From positions 795,001 to 859,000 of the forward strand of contig NZ_CP015583.1 in NCBI RefSeq assembly GCF_001941945.1: a stretch of 64,000 nt of DNA, read 5' to 3'. Positions 54,355-63,600 of the stretch are shown here, in pieces. Position numbers and translations under genes: made by a program. The DNA comes from Roseomonas gilardii. GTDB taxonomy: Bacteria > Pseudomonadota > Alphaproteobacteria > Acetobacterales > Acetobacteraceae. The notes beneath the pieces were generated by a model, which saw only the letters and a list, made by a program, of their open reading frames with translations, made no database searches and was not told the DNA's origin. The number at the start of each line of letters is the position of its first letter. Positions within the stretch are counted from its first letter, which is position 1.

Positions 54355-55445
54355 TCCGGATCCCCGACACGCTTTCCCTCGACCGCTGCGTCGTCTGCGT
54401 TCCCGCCCGCAACGAGGCGGTGGCGCTGCCCCGGCTGGTGGCCGCGCTGGCGCGGCAGGACCTGTGCCGCGACGGTGGCCGGCTGCGGCTGGTGGTGGCC
54501 GCCAACAACTGCACGGACGGGACGGTGCCGGTGCTGCGGGGGCTGGCGACGCGCCATCCGGCGCTGCGCCTGCATGTGCTGGAGCTTTCGCTGCCGCCGG
54601 AACAGGCCAATGTCGGCGTGGCGCGGGCCCGCGCCATGGCGGAGGGCACGGCTTGGCTGCGCGAGGAAGGCGTCGCGGACGGTATCCTGCTGGGCACCGA
54701 TGCCGATGCCCGGCCGCCACCGCACTGGGTGGCGGCCAACCTGGCCGCGCTGGCCTCGGCGGACTGCGTCGGGGGGCGGATCGTCATCGAGGACAGTGAG
54801 GAGGACCCGGCGCCCGGCTGGCTGCGGATGATGCGGGACCGGGTGGATGCCTACTGGTCGGCGGTGCGCGACCTGGCGCATGCGGTCGATCCCCTGCCGT
54901 ACGACCCGCCGCCGCGCCATGGCGACCATACCGGGGCCAGCCTCGCCCTGCCGGTGCGCTGGTACGAGGCGGCCGGCGGGGTGCCGCCCCTGCCGGTGGG
55001 GGAGGACAACGCGCTGGTCGCGGCGGTGGAGCGCGCGGGCGGGCGGCTGCGCCACGCGCCGGATGCCTGGGTCGAGGTTTCCGCGCGGCAGGAGGGGCGC
55101 GCCAGCGGCGGCATGGCGGGCGAGATGCGCCGCTGGCGCCTGCTGGCCGAGAGCGGCTCGCCGCATCTCCTGCCGGGGGCGGGCTTCTGGCGGCGGGCCT
55201 TCGAGCGCCGCCGCATCCTGCGCGAGAGTTTCCACCGGGGCGGCCGGGCGGAGGATGCGGCACGGCTGGACCTGCCGGCGGAGGTGCTGTCGCGCCTGGC
55301 GCTGGAAAGCCCCAACGACATCGCCTTCGTGGCGCGGGCCGAGCCGTTGTTGCCGCCGCTGCCGGGCGAGGAGGCGGAGATCCGCGCCGCCACCGAGGCG
55401 CTGCGGGTCATGAGCCGGGCTCTCCCTGCGGTGGAGGCGGTTTGA
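54351..55445 (+). CDS. family 2 glycosyltransferase
   Basis: The 364-residue GT-A protein starts with RCVVCVPARNEAVALPRLVAAL and LVVAANNCTDGTV. It has a DxD-like LGTDADARPPPHWV near residue 115 and GGRIVIED. Its C-terminal part (about 200-360) has GEDNALVAAVERAGGRLRHAP, the acceptor region, but no obvious transmembrane helices. The start is GTG 54351, overlapping the GT4 stop, and its own stop overlaps the next start (TTGA), so the three genes form a tightly coupled operon. Donor and acceptor unknown. Confidence 0.9.
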   Translation: MIRIPDTLSLDRCVVCVPARNEAVALPRLVAALARQDLCRDGGRLRLVVAANNCTDGTVPVLRGLATRHPALRLHVLELSLPPEQANVGVARARAMAEGTAWLREEGVADGILLGTDADARPPPHWVAANLAALASADCVGGRIVIEDSEEDPAPGWLRMMRDRVDAYWSAVRDLAHAVDPLPYDPPPRHGDHTGASLALPVRWYEAAGGVPPLPVGEDNALVAAVERAGGRLRHAPDAWVEVSARQEGRASGGMAGEMRRWRLLAESGSPHLLPGAGFWRRAFERRRILRESFHRGGRAEDAARLDLPAEVLSRLALESPNDIAFVARAEPLLPPLPGEEAEIRAATEALRVMSRALPAVEAV

Positions 55446-56488
55446 GGCCCATCGGCTACTACGTCCATCACCAGGGGCAGGGGCACTGGCAGCGCGCCAG
55501 CGCCCTGGCCCGGCGACTGCGGCATCCTTGCACCCTGATCGGCACGGTGCCGCCGGAGCGGACCGCCGCCGCGCCCTGTCCGGTCCTGGCCCTGCCCGAC
55601 GATGCGCCGGAGCCCGGCATGGCCGCCGATCCGGGCGGCGTCGCGTTGCTGCACTACGCCCCGCGCGGCCATGCCGGGCTGCGCGCGCGTTCCGCCGCCA
55701 TCGCCGGCTGGGTCGCGGCGCAGCGGCCGGCGCTGATGGTGGTGGACGTGTCCGTGGAAACGGTGCTGCTGGCCCGGCTCTGCGCCACGCCGGTGCTGTC
55801 CTTCCGCCTCGCCGGGCGACGCGACGACCTGCCGCACCGGATGGGCTTCGAGGCGAGCGAGGCGCTGATCGCCCCCTTTCCCGCCGCGCTGGAAGGGCCG
55901 GACACGCCGGACTGGGTGCTGGAGAAGAGCTTCCATGCCGGCTTCCTCGCCCCTCCGCCCGAAACCGGCGCGGAGCCGGAGGATGGCTCGGTGCTGGTGG
56001 TCTTCGGGCGCGGCGGGGCGGGCGGCTGCCGCCGCGCGCTGGCCGCGGCCGCGCGGGCCGTGCCGGAACGGCGCTGGCGGGTACTGGGGCCGGTCTCCGG
56101 TGGGGAGGGGGAGGCGTTGCCGCCGAACCTGGAGATCCTGGGCTGGTCCGACCGGCTCGGGGCGCTGATGGCCCGGGCCTCGCTGGTGGTGGGCGGCGGC
56201 GGCGACGGGGTGCTGGCGGAGGTCGCGGCGCTGGGCCGGCGCTTCCTCTGCCTGCCGGAGCCCCGGCCCTTCGATGAGCAGCTGGTAAAGGCGCGGCGCC
56301 TCGCCGGACTCGGCGCGGCGGTGGTGCGGGAGGGCTGGCCGGAGGACGGGGCCTGGCCCGGGCTGCTGCGGGAGGCCATGGCGCTGGACCCGTCGCGGCT
56401 GGGCGGGCTGTTCGACCCTTCCGCCCTGGATCGCACGGCGGCCTTCATCGACGAGCAGGCGGAGCGGGCGCTGCGCCTCTACGGTTGA
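55442..56488 (+). CDS. GT-B glycosyltransferase, MurG/GT28-like
   Basis: The 348-residue protein begins RPIGYYVHHQGQGHWQRASALARRL, the GxGHxxRA pattern of MurG/GT28-type enzymes (here GQGHWQRA). Its C-terminal half has VLVVFGRGGAGGCRRAL, ILGWSDRLGALMARASLVVGGGGDGVLAEVAALGRR and LPEPRPFDEQLVKARRLAGLG, typical of donor binding. The start is TTG 55442 within the preceding stop codon. Its last 10 bp overlap the end of the convergent FUSC gene. Likely acts on a lipid-linked or small-molecule acceptor with the two upstream enzymes. Confidence 0.85.
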   Translation: MRPIGYYVHHQGQGHWQRASALARRLRHPCTLIGTVPPERTAAAPCPVLALPDDAPEPGMAADPGGVALLHYAPRGHAGLRARSAAIAGWVAAQRPALMVVDVSVETVLLARLCATPVLSFRLAGRRDDLPHRMGFEASEALIAPFPAALEGPDTPDWVLEKSFHAGFLAPPPETGAEPEDGSVLVVFGRGGAGGCRRALAAAARAVPERRWRVLGPVSGGEGEALPPNLEILGWSDRLGALMARASLVVGGGGDGVLAEVAALGRRFLCLPEPRPFDEQLVKARRLAGLGAAVVREGWPEDGAWPGLLREAMALDPSRLGGLFDPSALDRTAAFIDEQAERALRLYG

Positions 56489-58605
56489 GCCGGGGCCGGT
56501 TGTTCGGGGACCTGTTGCAGGCGCCCGATCGGCCCCCGCAGCAGCTCCACCTGCCGCACGATGCGGGCCAGGGGTTCCAGGGTGGGGCCCTCCGCGATCA
56601 GGGCGGGGCGGGGCGGTGGGGCGAGGCGGAATTCGGCGAGGGCGGTCAGGGAGGCATGGATCCATTCCGCCCAGGCCTGCCAGGTGGCGTCGTCCAGCGC
56701 ATCGCGCAGGCCGGGGTCGTGGCGCAGGGCGGAAAGGCGGCCGGCGATGCGGCGCAGGGTGGCGTCCACCACCAACCCGGCCTCGATGCGCGCCCGGTCC
56801 TGCCCCGGTTCCTGCATGGCGCGCGACAGGGAGGATTCCAGGTTGTTCGTGGACACGCCGGCGGCCCGCCGGCTGGCCTCGGTTCGGGGCTCCGGCTGGT
56901 TGCCGGAGAGCACGGCCCGGGCATAGTCCGCATGGGCGGCGAGCGCGGCCTGGACCTCTCGCCGCATGCGGTCGGGCTCCCAGCTCGGCCAGAGCAGCAG
57001 CCAGCCCGTCACCGCCAGCAGGCCGCCCGCCACGGTGAAGAGGGCGCGCAGGCCCGCCACCTCCCAGGAGGAATGGGTGGGGTGGAGCAGTTCCGTCAGC
57101 ACCACGACGATGGTGGTGACCCCCGCCATCCAGGCGGAGAAGCTCACCTGCCGCCCGGCGAAGGCCAGGACGCAGAGCGGGAAGAGCAGGACGGCATGGG
57201 TCAGCCCGTCATGCACGCCCGAGGCGAGGGCGGCGCCCAGCAGGCCGCCCAGCACCGTGCCGCCGGCCCGTTCCAGCGCCCGCTGCCAGGTGGTGGCGTA
57301 GAAGGGCTGCAGCGTCACCACCACGGTGATGGGCAGCCAGTGGGCGAACTCGTTGCCGGCGAAGGCGAGCGTCACCGCCAGCGCCGGGGCGGCGATGACC
57401 GCCGTGCGCAGGGAGTGGCGCAGCACCGCCGAGTTCCAGGTCAGGTTGGCGCGCACGGGCAGCAGCATCTGCTCGCGCCAGGGCAGGGCGGGGGTGGTGC
57501 CGGAGGCGCCGCCGGGCTGGTAGCCGCCGGGCGTGCTCAGCTTGGCCGCGACGCGCAGGCGCTCGGCGATGCTGGTGGCGATGCGGTGCAGGGCCGGGTC
57601 GGCCTCCGTGGCGCGCAGGGCGGTGGCGAGGGCGCGCTCGATCCGGCCGGGCGGCAGGGCGGTGTCGTCGAGGATCGCCCCGGACAGCACCACCAGGATC
57701 GGCCGCAGCACGCGCAGCAGCACGCCCGCCGCCGCCCTGCGCTCCGGGTCGCGGGCGGTCTCGATCAGCTCCGACAGGGCGATCAGCGCGCCGAAGAGCT
57801 GTTCGCCGGCCTCCAGCCGCAGCAGGGCCTGGGCGCCGCGCAGCGACAGGCGGCCGCGCATGCCGACGAGGTCCATGACGATGCCGCGGGCGAACTCGAT
57901 CTCCTCCCGCACCGCGCGGCGATGGGCGCGGGCATGGGCCTCCCAGTCCTCGCCGCTCGCATCCGGGCGACCGGTCAGGTGTCGCAGATCCTCGGTCAGC
58001 TCCGCCAGCCGGTGCCAGACCTGCGACACCGCCGCCCGGGCGGGGCGGTAGGGGTGCAGGCGCCAGACCACCATGGTCAGCAGCGTCGCCCAAAGGCCGC
58101 CGAGCAGGAACAGGCCGGCGATCTCGCCCGCCGTGGCGAGGTCGAGCGGCTGGTCCAGGGACAGGATCAGCACCACCGAGAGCAGGTTGCCCACCGCCGT
58201 CGCCGCCGCGCCCCAGACGCGCACGAAGCTGGTGCAGAGCACGCCGAGGCAGGCCAGCGGGATCACCAGCGGCAGGTCGAGGTTCCGCAACAGGCCGAAG
58301 CCGCTCCAGATCAGCGCCCCGGCGATGGTGAAGGAGACCAGCGCCGGGACGCGGGTGCGGATCGGGCCGCCAATGTCGCAGAGGCAGGTAAAGAAGGCGG
58401 CCATCGCCATGTAGATCAGCGCGGGCTTTCCCAGCCATTCGCTGAGCAGGATCACCACGGCGCAGGCCAGGGCGGCGCGCACGCCCTCGGCCACCCGGAT
58501 GGCGCGGATGTCGAAGCCCATCGGCAGGCGCGACAGGTCGGCGCCCGGGTTCCGTTCCGTCGCGCGCCAGGGGGAATGGAGGCGGGAGATGTCGGCGATG
58601 CGCAT
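56479..58605 (-). CDS. FUSC family inner-membrane protein (aromatic acid exporter-like)
   Basis: The 708-residue protein has the duplicated architecture of the FUSC/YccS/AaeB group. A first block of about six transmembrane helices (residues 40-190) precedes a long soluble helical region (about 200-400). A second block of about six helices (about 410-570, including WLPITVVVTLQPFYATTWQRALERAGGTVLGG) precedes a C-terminal soluble part. Members export aromatic acids or related compounds. ATG 58605 was chosen; ATG 58521 is the main alternative. It is preceded by a 440-bp region full of hairpins. Confidence 0.9.
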   Translation of the reverse strand: MRIADISRLHSPWRATERNPGADLSRLPMGFDIRAIRVAEGVRAALACAVVILLSEWLGKPALIYMAMAAFFTCLCDIGGPIRTRVPALVSFTIAGALIWSGFGLLRNLDLPLVIPLACLGVLCTSFVRVWGAAATAVGNLLSVVLILSLDQPLDLATAGEIAGLFLLGGLWATLLTMVVWRLHPYRPARAAVSQVWHRLAELTEDLRHLTGRPDASGEDWEAHARAHRRAVREEIEFARGIVMDLVGMRGRLSLRGAQALLRLEAGEQLFGALIALSELIETARDPERRAAAGVLLRVLRPILVVLSGAILDDTALPPGRIERALATALRATEADPALHRIATSIAERLRVAAKLSTPGGYQPGGASGTTPALPWREQMLLPVRANLTWNSAVLRHSLRTAVIAAPALAVTLAFAGNEFAHWLPITVVVTLQPFYATTWQRALERAGGTVLGGLLGAALASGVHDGLTHAVLLFPLCVLAFAGRQVSFSAWMAGVTTIVVVLTELLHPTHSSWEVAGLRALFTVAGGLLAVTGWLLLWPSWEPDRMRREVQAALAAHADYARAVLSGNQPEPRTEASRRAAGVSTNNLESSLSRAMQEPGQDRARIEAGLVVDATLRRIAGRLSALRHDPGLRDALDDATWQAWAEWIHASLTALAEFRLAPPPRPALIAEGPTLEPLARIVRQVELLRGPIGRLQQVPEQPAPAQP

Positions 58606-58715
58606 CACCCGCTTTCTGGCGCAGCCCGGAGGCTGGCAAAACCCCCGCCGCACCGTCTTTTCCGCGAAAGGAGAGGGGGCATCGGGGCTGGGGCGGTTCG
58701 CTGGCCGGATGGCCC

Positions 58716-58818
58716 TGGGGGAGAGGCGCTGCCTCTCGCCCCGGACCCCCTCACCGCCGGGGACCGAAGCCGGTCCCCGGACCCCGGGCTTTCGTTGGTT
58801 CCTTTGGTGACCGTCAGC
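58716..58818. repeat. two-hairpin dispersed repeat, copy 2
   Basis: GAGAGGC-GCT-GCCTCTC (58721-58737) is followed by GGGGACCG (58759-58766) pairing with CGGTCCCC (58771-58778), then GGACCCCGGGCT and CCGTCAGC. Copy 1 at 45152-45240 has the same parts; copy 2 carries a few extra bases between the hairpins. Confidence 0.85.
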
Positions 58819-58905
58819 CTGCCGCTCCATCCCTGGACGCAGGTGGATCAGCGGGGCTCCCAAAAAGAAGAGGAAAACCCTGTCTGCGCTGGCGGCGCCG
58901 GCAGT

Positions 58906-58930
58906 CGCCGGAGAGCGATGCTCTCCGGCG
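58906..58930. repeat. perfect 11-bp hairpin
   Basis: CGCCGGAGAGC (58906-58916), loop GAT, GCTCTCCGGCG (58920-58930). It sits between repeat copy 2 and the terminator-like hairpin at 59002. No T-run. Confidence 0.75.
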
Positions 58931-59001
58931 TGATCCGACGTCAGCGAGGGCCAACGAATGGGGTCCAGGGCGCGCAGCGTCCTGGTGGATAGGGGGTCCG
59001 G

Positions 59002-59022
59002 GGGAAAGGCGAAGCCTTTCCC
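59002..59022 (-). terminator. hairpin 3' of the FAD oxidoreductase gene
   Basis: GGGAAAGGC (59002-59010), loop GAA, GCCTTTCCC (59014-59022), 25 bp beyond the stop of the minus-strand gene. The same 9-bp arms occur in the hairpin at 295-321, also just after a minus-strand stop. Confidence 0.5.
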
Positions 59023-59047
59023 TCCGGGACAGAGCGACGGATCGGCG

Positions 59048-60151
59048 TCAGCCTTGCAGGGTGTCGCGGACGGCTTCGGCGAGGGAGAGGGAGGCGGTGA
59101 GGCCCGGGCTTTCGATGCCGTAGAGGTTCACCAGGCCGGGGACGCCATGCACGGTGGGCCCCTGGATCACGAAGTCCTGTCCCGGGGCGCCCTTGGGCAC
59201 GATCTTGGGGCGGATGCCGGAATAGCCGGGCTGGAGCGCCCCGTCGGGCAAGGCGGGCCAGTAGCGGCGGATGGCCTCGTAGAAGCTGTCGCCACGGCGT
59301 GGGTCCACCACGTAGTCGATGTGGTCCACCCATTCGACATCGGGGCCGAAGCGCGCCTGGCCGCCGAGGTCGATGGTCAGGTGGGTGCCGAGGCCGCCGG
59401 GGACGGGGACGGGGTAGATCAGGCGTGAGAAGGGGGAACGGCCGGCTAGGGTGAAGTAGTTGCCCTTGGCGTAGTATTCCCGGGGCACGGTATCCGGCGG
59501 CAGGCCGTCGATGGCGCGGCCGAGCCCCGGGGCGCCGAGGCCCGCGGCATTGACCAGGCTGCGGCAGAGCAGGGTCATCGGCTCGGCGCCGCCGACCTCC
59601 AGTACGATGCCGTCCGGCGTCACCCGCCCGGCCAGAACGGGACTGTGGAAGGCCAGCACCGCCCCGGCATTCTCGGCGTCGCCCTGCAGGGCCAGCATAT
59701 AGGCGTGGCTGTCGATGATGCCGGTGGAGGGCGAGAGCAGGGCGCCGTGGCAGGACAGGGCGGGCTCCAGCGCCAGGGCCTCGTCGCGGGACAGGACGCG
59801 CATGTCCTCCACCCCATTGGCGGCGGCACGGGCGCGGATGCCGTCGAGGCGCGTGGCCTCATCCTCCGAGGTCGCTACGATCAGCTTGCCGCAGCGGGCA
59901 TGGGGCACGCCGCGTTCCGCGCAGAAGGCATAGAGCATACACCGCCCGGCCACGCAGTGGCGCGCCATCAGGCTGCCGGCGGGATAGTAGATGCCGGCAT
60001 GGATGACCTCGCTGTTGCGGGAGGATGTGCCCGTGCCGATCGCCTCCGCGCCCTCCAGCAGCAGGACGTCCCGCCCGGTCAGCGCCAGGCTCCGGGCGAC
60101 GGCGAGGCCCACCACCCCGGCGCCGACCACCACGCAGTCCACTGACTCCAA
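59048..60151 (-). CDS. FAD-dependent oxidoreductase, L-2-hydroxyglutarate oxidase-like
   Basis: The 367-residue DAO-superfamily flavoprotein has an N-terminal FAD motif [20 protein letters not shown]. It also has [19 protein letters not shown] (typical of LhgO/YgaF), [50 protein letters not shown] and a C-terminal [20 protein letters not shown]. It probably oxidises L-2-hydroxyglutarate to 2-oxoglutarate, repairing a metabolic by-product. The start is TTG 60151 with a perfect AAGGAGG 6 nt upstream; no better start exists. It is divergent from a small unknown gene. Confidence 0.92.
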   Translation of the reverse strand: MESVDCVVVGAGVVGLAVARSLALTGRDVLLLEGAEAIGTGTSSRNSEVIHAGIYYPAGSLMARHCVAGRCMLYAFCAERGVPHARCGKLIVATSEDEATRLDGIRARAAANGVEDMRVLSRDEALALEPALSCHGALLSPSTGIIDSHAYMLALQGDAENAGAVLAFHSPVLAGRVTPDGIVLEVGGAEPMTLLCRSLVNAAGLGAPGLGRAIDGLPPDTVPREYYAKGNYFTLAGRSPFSRLIYPVPVPGGLGTHLTIDLGGQARFGPDVEWVDHIDYVVDPRRGDSFYEAIRRYWPALPDGALQPGYSGIRPKIVPKGAPGQDFVIQGPTVHGVPGLVNLYGIESPGLTASLSLAEAVRDTLQG

Positions 60152-60293
60152 GTCCCGCCTCCTTCAAGAAATCCCATAAATTTTACGCTTGGGGAACGCC
60201 TGTGGCTCTACCCTTGGTTGCGATCTTTATGTGATATATGGGCATCAACTGGTGTTGCGTGCAGGCAACATGCGAGTCGGGCCAGGAAAAGCC

Positions 60294-60575
60294 ATGCTGA
60301 CCATCGGAAGCATCGAGCGGATGTCGTCGCGGCTGTTCAAGGCCGCCTATGCTGGCGTGTATCCGCAGCGCGAGCCAGCGGTCGACGTGAACGGGCTGGA
60401 GTTTTTCTCGGATCACGAGGAGGCGCGCCGGTGGATCATCGAGCAGATCGGCTGCGAGCCCGATCTGTGGGATCTGCACGATCTGGAAGGGGAGGAGGCG
60501 CCCGGCGAGGAGCCCCGCCCCGCCGCGCGTTGCGGGTCCCATGATCCGTTCGGCACGGGACGGCCGGCAGGCTGA
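60294..60575 (+). CDS. small protein of unknown function
   Basis: The 93-residue product is not recognised. It starts MLTIGSIERMSSRLFKAAYAG, contains the acidic helix SDHEEARRWIIEQIGCEPDLWD and ends in a Pro/Gly-rich tail (SHDPFGTGRPAG). AGGAAA lies 6 nt before ATG 60294. An AT-richer leader (60170-60240, including TTATGTGATATATGG) supports a promoter here. It is convergent with addA. Probably a cytoplasmic regulatory or accessory protein; that is a guess. Confidence 0.6.
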   Translation: MLTIGSIERMSSRLFKAAYAGVYPQREPAVDVNGLEFFSDHEEARRWIIEQIGCEPDLWDLHDLEGEEAPGEEPRPAARCGSHDPFGTGRPAG

Positions 60576-60633
60576 ACGGTGCGTTCCGGCGCGGGCCGCC
60601 GGGCATGACGGAGCCGGTGGCTTCCGTGCCGCC

Positions 60634-63600
60634 TCACGCCCGGTCCGGAGACGAGGGCGTCCGGGATGCGTCCTGGATGGGCGAAAGGGCCTGCGGGAGG
60701 TTACGGTCCAGCAGCGCCTCCGGCAGCGGCATCACGGCGCCGGACCAGGTCCAGACCAGCACGCATTCGATCCGCCGCCCCGGCCAGGCGGCCCGCAGCA
60801 CGGCGCGGTAGGCCGCCATCTGCCGCAGATAGGCGGGCGACACGTCCTCCACCCGGTCGGGCGGTGGGCGGTTGGTCTTGTAGTCCGCCACCACGATCCG
60901 GTCGTCCCCGATCCAGAGCCGGTCCACCTGCCCCGCCACCGTCACGCCGCCGATGCGGCCGGCGAGGGGCGCTTCCGCCAGGCTGCCGGGGCCGAAGGCG
61001 TCCGCCAGGGCGGGGTGGCGCAGCACCCGCATCACCTCGTCGCGGGTCGCTCCCTGCTCCTCCGGTGAAAGCCCGTGCCCGGGCCGCGCGAGATGGCGTT
61101 GCGCCACCGCCTCGCGATCGGCCTCGGCATGCTCCGGCAGGTGTTGCAGCAGGGCATGGATCAGCGTGCCGCGCCGGAAGCGGCGGCCGGAGGGGTCCCG
61201 CTGCCCGTGCGGCGCGGCGGCGGGCGGCTCGGTCTCCTCGCCCGCGAGGCGCGACGGCGCCACCGGGTCCTCCGAGGCCTCGGATGGGGCGGGATGATGC
61301 GCCCAGGCCGGCAGCGCGGCGGGCAGCACCCGGCCTGCGCCTTCGCGGTCCGGGCGGGGTTCGGCGGTCTGGGCGGAGGTGAGGCGGTAGAGCGGGCCGG
61401 AGAAGCCCGTCCCGGCCGGCCCGCCGAAGGCCGCGGGGTCGAACTCCTCCTCCGCCACGCCGTCGCAGCGGGCGATGCCCTGGCGCACCAGCGCGTGCCA
61501 GCTCGTCTCCACCGCCTTCTTCGGCTCCAGCCCGCAGAGCAGCAGCCGGTCCTCGGCGCGGGTAAGCGCCACGTAGAGCAGGCGGTTCTCCTCCTCGGCA
61601 TCGGCCTCGGCGCGGCGGCGCTCGGCCTCCTGCCAGGCGCGGGCCTGGAACTCCTTGCGCGGCGCCCAAAGGGGAAGGGAGCCATGGGGGAGGGAGCTGT
61701 CCTCCTCCCAGCGCAGCGGCGAGTTGCGGCCGCCGCGCCCGACATCGGGGATGATCACCACCGGCGCCTGGAGGCCCTTGGCGCCATGCGCGGTGAGGAT
61801 GCGCACGGCGTCGCCGGCATTCTCCGCCTCGCGCTTCACCTCCGCGCCGCCGCGGCGCAGCCAGTGGGTGAAGCCCTGAAGAGAGGGCGGGTGGCGGCTC
61901 TCGTAGCGCAGCGCGGCGTTCAGCAACTCGTCCAGCGCATCCGCCGCGTCGCCGCCCAGGCGTTCCAGCAGCTTCGCGCGGCCGCCATGCTCGCCCAGCA
62001 CCTCGCTCAGCAGCGCATGCGGCGTGACCAGATCGGCGCGGTCGGCCAGGGTGGCGATCCAGTCGGCAGCCCGGCCCTCCGCCGTCAGTGCGCCCCGGTG
62101 CTGGAGCAGGCGGTGCCAGAGCGGGCCGTCGCGGTCATGGGCGAGGGCGAAGAGCGCGTCCTCCTCCAGCCCGACCAGCGGCGATTTCAGCAGCGCCGCC
62201 AGTTGCAGGTCGTCCTCCGGCAGCAGCAGCACGTCGCAGAGCGCCAGCATGTCCTGCACCGCGATCTGTTCCACCAGCGCGATGCGGTCCACGCCGCCCA
62301 CCGTCACGCCGCGCCGCTTGAGCTGGCGCACCAGCAACTCCGTCAGCCGGGTGCGGCGGCGGACCAGGATCATGATGTCGCCGGGGCGGATCGGGCGGTC
62401 GCCGCGCGCCGGCAGGGTCTCGTGACGCACCATGTGGTCGATGCGCGCCGCGAGGGTCTCGGCCAGCAGCGCGTCGGCATCCTGCGCCACCACCGGCTGG
62501 CTGGGCACGAACCAGGGCTCCGGGTCCTCGGTGGCGCCGCGCGCGAGCAGGGGCCAGACCTCGACGCTGCCGGCATGGCCGGCGCGGTCGGGGAAGTGGT
62601 GCAGCGGCTCGCCATCCGGACGCACCACGCCAGCCCGCGCGGCGCCTTCGTGGAAGACGGAATCGACGAGTTGCAGCACGGGCGCGCAGGAGCGGAAGCT
62701 CACATCCAGCGCCACCGGCTGGAAGTTGCCGCCGGCCTGCCGCACCTGCTGGGAAAAGCGCGCCTCCCAGGTGGCGAAGCCCTGCGCGTCGGCACCCTGG
62801 AAGCCGTAGATCGACTGCTTCTCGTCGCCCACCACGAAGAGCGTGCGCTCCCCGGCCTCGCGCGCGCCGTCGCCGGCGAAGAATTCCTCGGCCAGCGCCT
62901 CGGCGATGCCCCATTGTGCCGGGTTGGTGTCCTGCGCCTCGTCGAGCAGGATGTGGTCGAGGCCGCCATCCAGCTTGAACAGCACCCAGGCCGAGCCGGG
63001 ATCGCGCAGCAGGCGCTGCGCGTGATGGATCAGGTCGTCGAAGTCCAGCGCGCCCATGCGGCGCTTGCGGGCGGCGTAGTCGGACAGCACCGGCCCGGCG
63101 GCGACCAGCAGCGCGCTGGTGGCGGCCAGCAGGCGGTGCGCGTTGGCGCGTTCCTGGAAGGATTTCAGCCGCGCGGATTCCGCCGCCAGCACGTCGAAGG
63201 GCTCCAGCGCCTTGCGCAACTCGCCCTTGCCGGTGTGCAGGCAGTCCCACCATTCCGCCTGCCGCGCCGCGCGTTCCTCCGGCGGCAGGGCGAGGAGATC
63301 GAGCATCCTCTGCCCGAGGTCGCGCGCCGTCTTGGTCTTGTAGGCGAGCAGCGCCTTGGCCTGTTCCGCGACCGCCGGCGGGATGTCGCAGATCAGCGCC
63401 GCCAGGTCCTCCTCGCGCTCCCCATCCGGCAGGCCGAGGCGCTGGCCCAGCCTCCGCCCCAGCGCCAGCGCGCCGCCGGGCGTCTCGAACAGCGCGGCCA
63501 GCTTCTCCCGCCGCCCCGCCATCTCGCGCAGCGCCTCGGCGATCCGGTCGGCGGTGACGAGGCGGGCCAGGGCGGCCAGGGTTTCCGGCGGCACGCGGCC

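Larger units (their letters stand above)
58606..59047. other. 442-bp region with a cluster of hairpins
   Basis: Between two minus-strand genes lie the two-hairpin repeat (58716-58818), an 11-bp perfect hairpin (58906-58930) and the GGGAAAGGC hairpin (59002-59022). No gene is recognisable. The last hairpin probably ends the LhgO-like transcript; the remainder must hold the FUSC promoter. Confidence 0.6.
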
